A stretch of 19,964 bases of DNA. Source: an uncultured Alcanivoracaceae bacterium (lineage in GTDB: Bacteria > Pseudomonadota > Gammaproteobacteria > Pseudomonadales > Alcanivoracaceae). Below, piece after piece: positions 17,290 to 19,964 of the stretch. The translations under genes were made by a program, and so were the position numbers. Position 1 is the stretch's first letter, and every line of letters begins with the position of its first letter. The notes under the pieces were generated by a model. The model was not told where the DNA came from. It ran no database searches and saw only the letters and a program-made list of their open reading frames with translations. The stretch is from NCBI GenBank assembly GCA_937943665.1, contig CALEAR010000395.1:1-19964 (forward strand), in the 5' to 3' direction.

Positions 17290-19653
17290 GTGAGCAAAAA
17301 AACAGCAGCACAACATCCCACATGGATCCTTTATTTGCAGCGGGGCCTCGTTGAAGCCGCTGTGCTCGGTGCCATTGCCATTTCTGTATTTTTATTGTTG
17401 GCCTTATTTTCCTATCATCCTTCTGATCCGAGCTGGACAGGGCTAACCTCCAACAGTGATGTGGCAAACGCTGGGGGCATAGCCGGCGCCTTTGCGGCAG
17501 ATCTCTTGCTTGCGGGGTTTGGTTATTTAGCCTATGTGTTTCCCTTGTTAGTGGGGTATTGGGGCGTACGGGTGCTTCGAGAGCGTCGCATGCAAACCGC
17601 CCAAAGCTGGCCCTTGTTTTTTATTCGTTTAACGGGCTTTATTTTAATTATGCTTGCTGGCACCGCCTTGCTGAGCATGCATGTGTCTGCTGGCTCGGAT
17701 TTTCTCCCCAATAACGCAGGCGGTGCCTTAGGCCATGAGCTTGGCGCCTTTGCCCTGAATGCCTTTAGTGGTACGGGGGGCACCTTACTTCTGCTCACCT
17801 TGTTCTTGCTCGGCATCACCTTATTCACCGGTTTATCGTGGATTACCTTAGGTGAGCGCTTGGGCAAGCTCCTCATTGTTGTGGCGCAAAATTTGCCCCT
17901 ATGGTGGCAACGCTTCCAGCAAAAGCGCAACGCCAGCCGAGATGAAAAAGCGGTGCAAAAAGCACAGAAAGCACGCGCCAAAGCGGTGGAACGCCAACAA
18001 AAACAGCAAGCCAAGCCCACACCTGCAGCAACCACCGCTAAAACAGTGGCCATTAATGCGGATGTGGTTGCCAAATCTGTGCCTGCTCCCACGGCAAAAC
18101 CTAGCAAAAAACAACAGCAGGAGCTTTTCCCGCCTAGCGGTGAGGGGGCGTTACCGGATATTTCTTTGCTGGATCCCGCGGATCCCGATGCCCATGGTGG
18201 CTTCACTGAAAGCGATTTAGAAGATATGTCTCGCTTGCTAGAAGCTAAGCTAGCGGATTTTAAGGTGTCTGCGGAAGTGGTGGCCGTGCAACCTGGGCCT
18301 GTGATTACCCGGTTTGAAATTCAACCCGCACCAGGTATTAAGGCCAGCCGCATTACGGGGCTTGCGCAGGATCTGGCGCGATCCTTGGCGGTGATTTCTG
18401 TGCGAGTGGTGGAGGTGATCCCAGGGCGCACCACGGTGGGTATCGAAATTCCTAACGAGAAACGGGAAATCATTCGCTTTGTGGAAGCCGTGGACAGTGA
18501 AAAATTTAAGAAGGCGAAATCGCCCTTAACCTTTGCTTTAGGTAAAGATATTAGCGGCAACCCCGTATTCGCAGATTTAAGCAAGATGCCTCACCTGTTG
18601 GTGGCCGGTACCACGGGTTCGGGTAAATCCGTGGGGCTTAACGCCATGCTGCTTTCCATTTTATTCAAGGCCACTCCCGATGAAGTGCGCCTGATTATGA
18701 TAGACCCAAAAATGCTCGAGCTTTCCGTTTATGACGGCATTCCTCATTTGCTGGCGCCTGTGGTAACTGATATGACAGAAGCCGCTAGCGCCTTACGCTG
18801 GGGTGTGGCTGAAATGGAACGCCGTTATAAGCTCATGGCGGCTTTAGGAGTGCGTAACCTAGAGGGGTATAACCGTAAGGTGGATGAAGCCAATAGTGCT
18901 GGGGAACCCATTCCTGACCCGACGTGGAGGCCTAGCCAAGATGGGCTTTCCGAAGAGGAAGAAGCGCCCCATTTAGAGCATTTGCCTTCCATTGTGATTG
19001 TAATCGATGAGTTTGCCGACATGATGATGATTGTGGGCAAAAAGGTGGAAGAGCTCATTGCTCGTATTGCACAAAAAGCCCGTGCTGCGGGCATTCATTT
19101 AATTTTGGCCACGCAAAGGCCTTCTGTGGATGTGATCACAGGGTTAATTAAGGCGAACGTGCCCTCACGTATGGCCTTCCAAGTGTCCTCACGCATTGAT
19201 TCGCGCACTATTTTGGATCAAGGGGGGGCCGAACAGCTCCTTGGCTACGGGGACATGCTCTATTTACCCACCGGTAAAAACATGCCTGAGCGGGTGCATG
19301 GTGCCTTTGTTTCTGATGATGAAGTGCACCGCGTATGTGATGATTGGCGCGCCCGTGGTGAACCAAACTACCTACCAGAGATCCTAGAGGATACGGATAT
19401 TAATGCCGCCATTCCGGGCATGGAGGCACCTGGGGATAGCGATGATGCGGAAAATGATCCGCTGTACGATGAAGCGGTTGCCCATGTGATCGAAAGCCGC
19501 CGTGCTTCCATTTCTTTTGTGCAGCGCAAAATGCGTATTGGTTACAACCGTGCTGCACGCCTAGTGGAAGCCATGGAAATGGCAGGCGTAGTATCTGCTC
19601 CTGGCCATAATGGCCAACGAGAAGTCTTAGTACCTGGTGGAGACAGAATGTGA
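17290..19653 (+). CDS. ftsK: DNA translocase FtsK
   Basis: A 787-residue septum-anchored DNA pump that clears the chromosome terminus during division and activates XerCD recombination at dif. Four membrane segments occupy about residues 12-180. A Lys/Gln/Ala-rich linker (about 205-275) leads to the alpha/beta motor: Walker A GTTGSGKS at 440-447, Walker [10 protein letters not shown] with D573 and E574. The C-terminal gamma winged helix (about 720-787: [31 protein letters not shown]) reads KOPS sequences and contacts XerD. The linker is far shorter than in E. coli FtsK (1329 residues) but normal for Pseudomonas relatives. The start is GTG 17290: an in-frame TAG at 17275-17277 excludes anything further upstream, and the ribosome site is weak (GAG at 17277-17279). 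The stop overlaps lolA. Confidence 0.96.
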   Translation: MSKKTAAQHPTWILYLQRGLVEAAVLGAIAISVFLLLALFSYHPSDPSWTGLTSNSDVANAGGIAGAFAADLLLAGFGYLAYVFPLLVGYWGVRVLRERRMQTAQSWPLFFIRLTGFILIMLAGTALLSMHVSAGSDFLPNNAGGALGHELGAFALNAFSGTGGTLLLLTLFLLGITLFTGLSWITLGERLGKLLIVVAQNLPLWWQRFQQKRNASRDEKAVQKAQKARAKAVERQQKQQAKPTPAATTAKTVAINADVVAKSVPAPTAKPSKKQQQELFPPSGEGALPDISLLDPADPDAHGGFTESDLEDMSRLLEAKLADFKVSAEVVAVQPGPVITRFEIQPAPGIKASRITGLAQDLARSLAVISVRVVEVIPGRTTVGIEIPNEKREIIRFVEAVDSEKFKKAKSPLTFALGKDISGNPVFADLSKMPHLLVAGTTGSGKSVGLNAMLLSILFKATPDEVRLIMIDPKMLELSVYDGIPHLLAPVVTDMTEAASALRWGVAEMERRYKLMAALGVRNLEGYNRKVDEANSAGEPIPDPTWRPSQDGLSEEEEAPHLEHLPSIVIVIDEFADMMMIVGKKVEELIARIAQKARAAGIHLILATQRPSVDVITGLIKANVPSRMAFQVSSRIDSRTILDQGGAEQLLGYGDMLYLPTGKNMPERVHGAFVSDDEVHRVCDDWRARGEPNYLPEILEDTDINAAIPGMEAPGDSDDAENDPLYDEAVAHVIESRRASISFVQRKMRIGYNRAARLVEAMEMAGVVSAPGHNGQREVLVPGGDRM

Positions 19654-19964
19654 AGAAGCTTAAGCTCGCAACCCTAAGCGCCTGTTTGTTATTCCCCTTG
19701 GGCGCCTTTGCCGCTGCTGCGGATGATTTAGTGGCCCTCTTGGATGGCATTAAAAGCTTAGATACCCGCTTTGAACAAGTGATTGTGGATCGTGATGGCA
19801 CCCGCATGCAAACCACCACAGGGCAAATGCAGGTGATGCGCCCACGCCAGTTCCGTTGGCATGCTGTGGAGCCCTTTGAGGAGTTGGTGGTGTCCGATGG
19901 CAACACCGTGTGGGTGTACGATGTGGATTTAGAACAGGTGCTAGAACGCCCCTTAGGGGAGGCC
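19650..19964 (+). CDS. lolA: Outer-membrane lipoprotein carrier LolA (partial, runs off the window)
   Basis: The first 105 codons of LolA, the periplasmic chaperone that takes lipoproteins from LolCDE to LolB at the outer membrane. A signal peptide is clear (KKLK, hydrophobic [15 protein letters not shown], then AADD). The mature part starts [21 protein letters not shown] and has the family stretches [30 protein letters not shown] and [10 protein letters not shown], which build the lipid-binding half-barrel. It starts with GTG at 19650, overlapping the ftsK TGA (GTGA) with GGTGGAG upstream, so it is coupled to ftsK, its conserved neighbour. The 3' end lies beyond the window. Position -10 Cys in the signal is not in a lipobox. 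Confidence 0.93.
   Translation, partial: MKKLKLATLSACLLFPLGAFAAAADDLVALLDGIKSLDTRFEQVIVDRDGTRMQTTTGQMQVMRPRQFRWHAVEPFEELVVSDGNTVWVYDVDLEQVLERPLGEA

Noticed and set aside
17532..18206. 224-codon minus-strand frame opposite ftsK
   Set aside because: Shadow of the FtsK membrane/linker segment; low-complexity Ala/Lys/Cys composition with no domain.
19400..19906. 168-codon minus-strand frame across the ftsK-lolA junction
   Set aside because: Both strands' opposite genes are clear FtsK and LolA; the frame resembles no family.

Overview
The window reads as ordinary chromosome of a free-living gammaproteobacterium, most likely from the Pseudomonadales/Oceanospirillales side. Gene order in the second half follows the E. 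coli and Pseudomonas chromosomes (rluE-nudJ-mnmA-hflD-purB; cspD-infA-trxB-ftsK-lolA). Chromosome condensation uses ScpA/ScpB (Smc-kleisin) rather than MukBEF, which argues against enterobacteria and vibrios. Base composition is moderate and I see no phage, IS element, CRISPR array, tRNA or rRNA gene.

Layout. (1) 61-6745, plus strand: rnm (RNase AM), yciO, trpS, scpA, scpB, rluB, then an nfeD-qmcA membrane pair; most junctions overlap or nearly touch, and the run ends in a hairpin terminator. (2) 6827-9427, plus strand: three separately terminated genes, namely meso-diaminopimelate dehydrogenase (ddh), a DUF481 outer-membrane protein, and a TrmB-like methyltransferase paralogue. (3) 9461-15275, minus strand: a tight block transcribed rluE, nudJ, mnmA, hflD, purB, roxA, GNAT acetyltransferase. 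(4) 15317-17033, minus strand: cspD, infA and trxB as separate small units. (5) 17290-19964, plus strand: ftsK and the start of lolA, which runs off the window. No gene-free stretch exceeds 300 bases; the largest gap is the 256-base divergent trxB/ftsK region.

Together the genes are housekeeping: translation and RNA modification (TrpRS, RluB, RluE, MnmA, RoxA, IF-1, YciO, RNase AM), chromosome segregation (ScpAB, FtsK), purine synthesis (PurB), redox (TrxB) and envelope functions (LolA, DUF481, NfeD/QmcA, Ddh).

The most striking observation is that trpS carries an in-frame UGA at codon 319, at a position I expect to be Trp, inside an intact C-x22-C-x6-C-x2-C iron-sulphur motif, with the remaining 89 codons perfectly preserved. 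Others: the N-degron genes normally found here (clpS, clpA, aat, bpt) are all missing from an otherwise conserved gene order; a ddh gene that is unusual in this lineage has a promoter nested in its neighbour's terminator; and a TrmB paralogue has Asn at both of the family's signature Asp positions.
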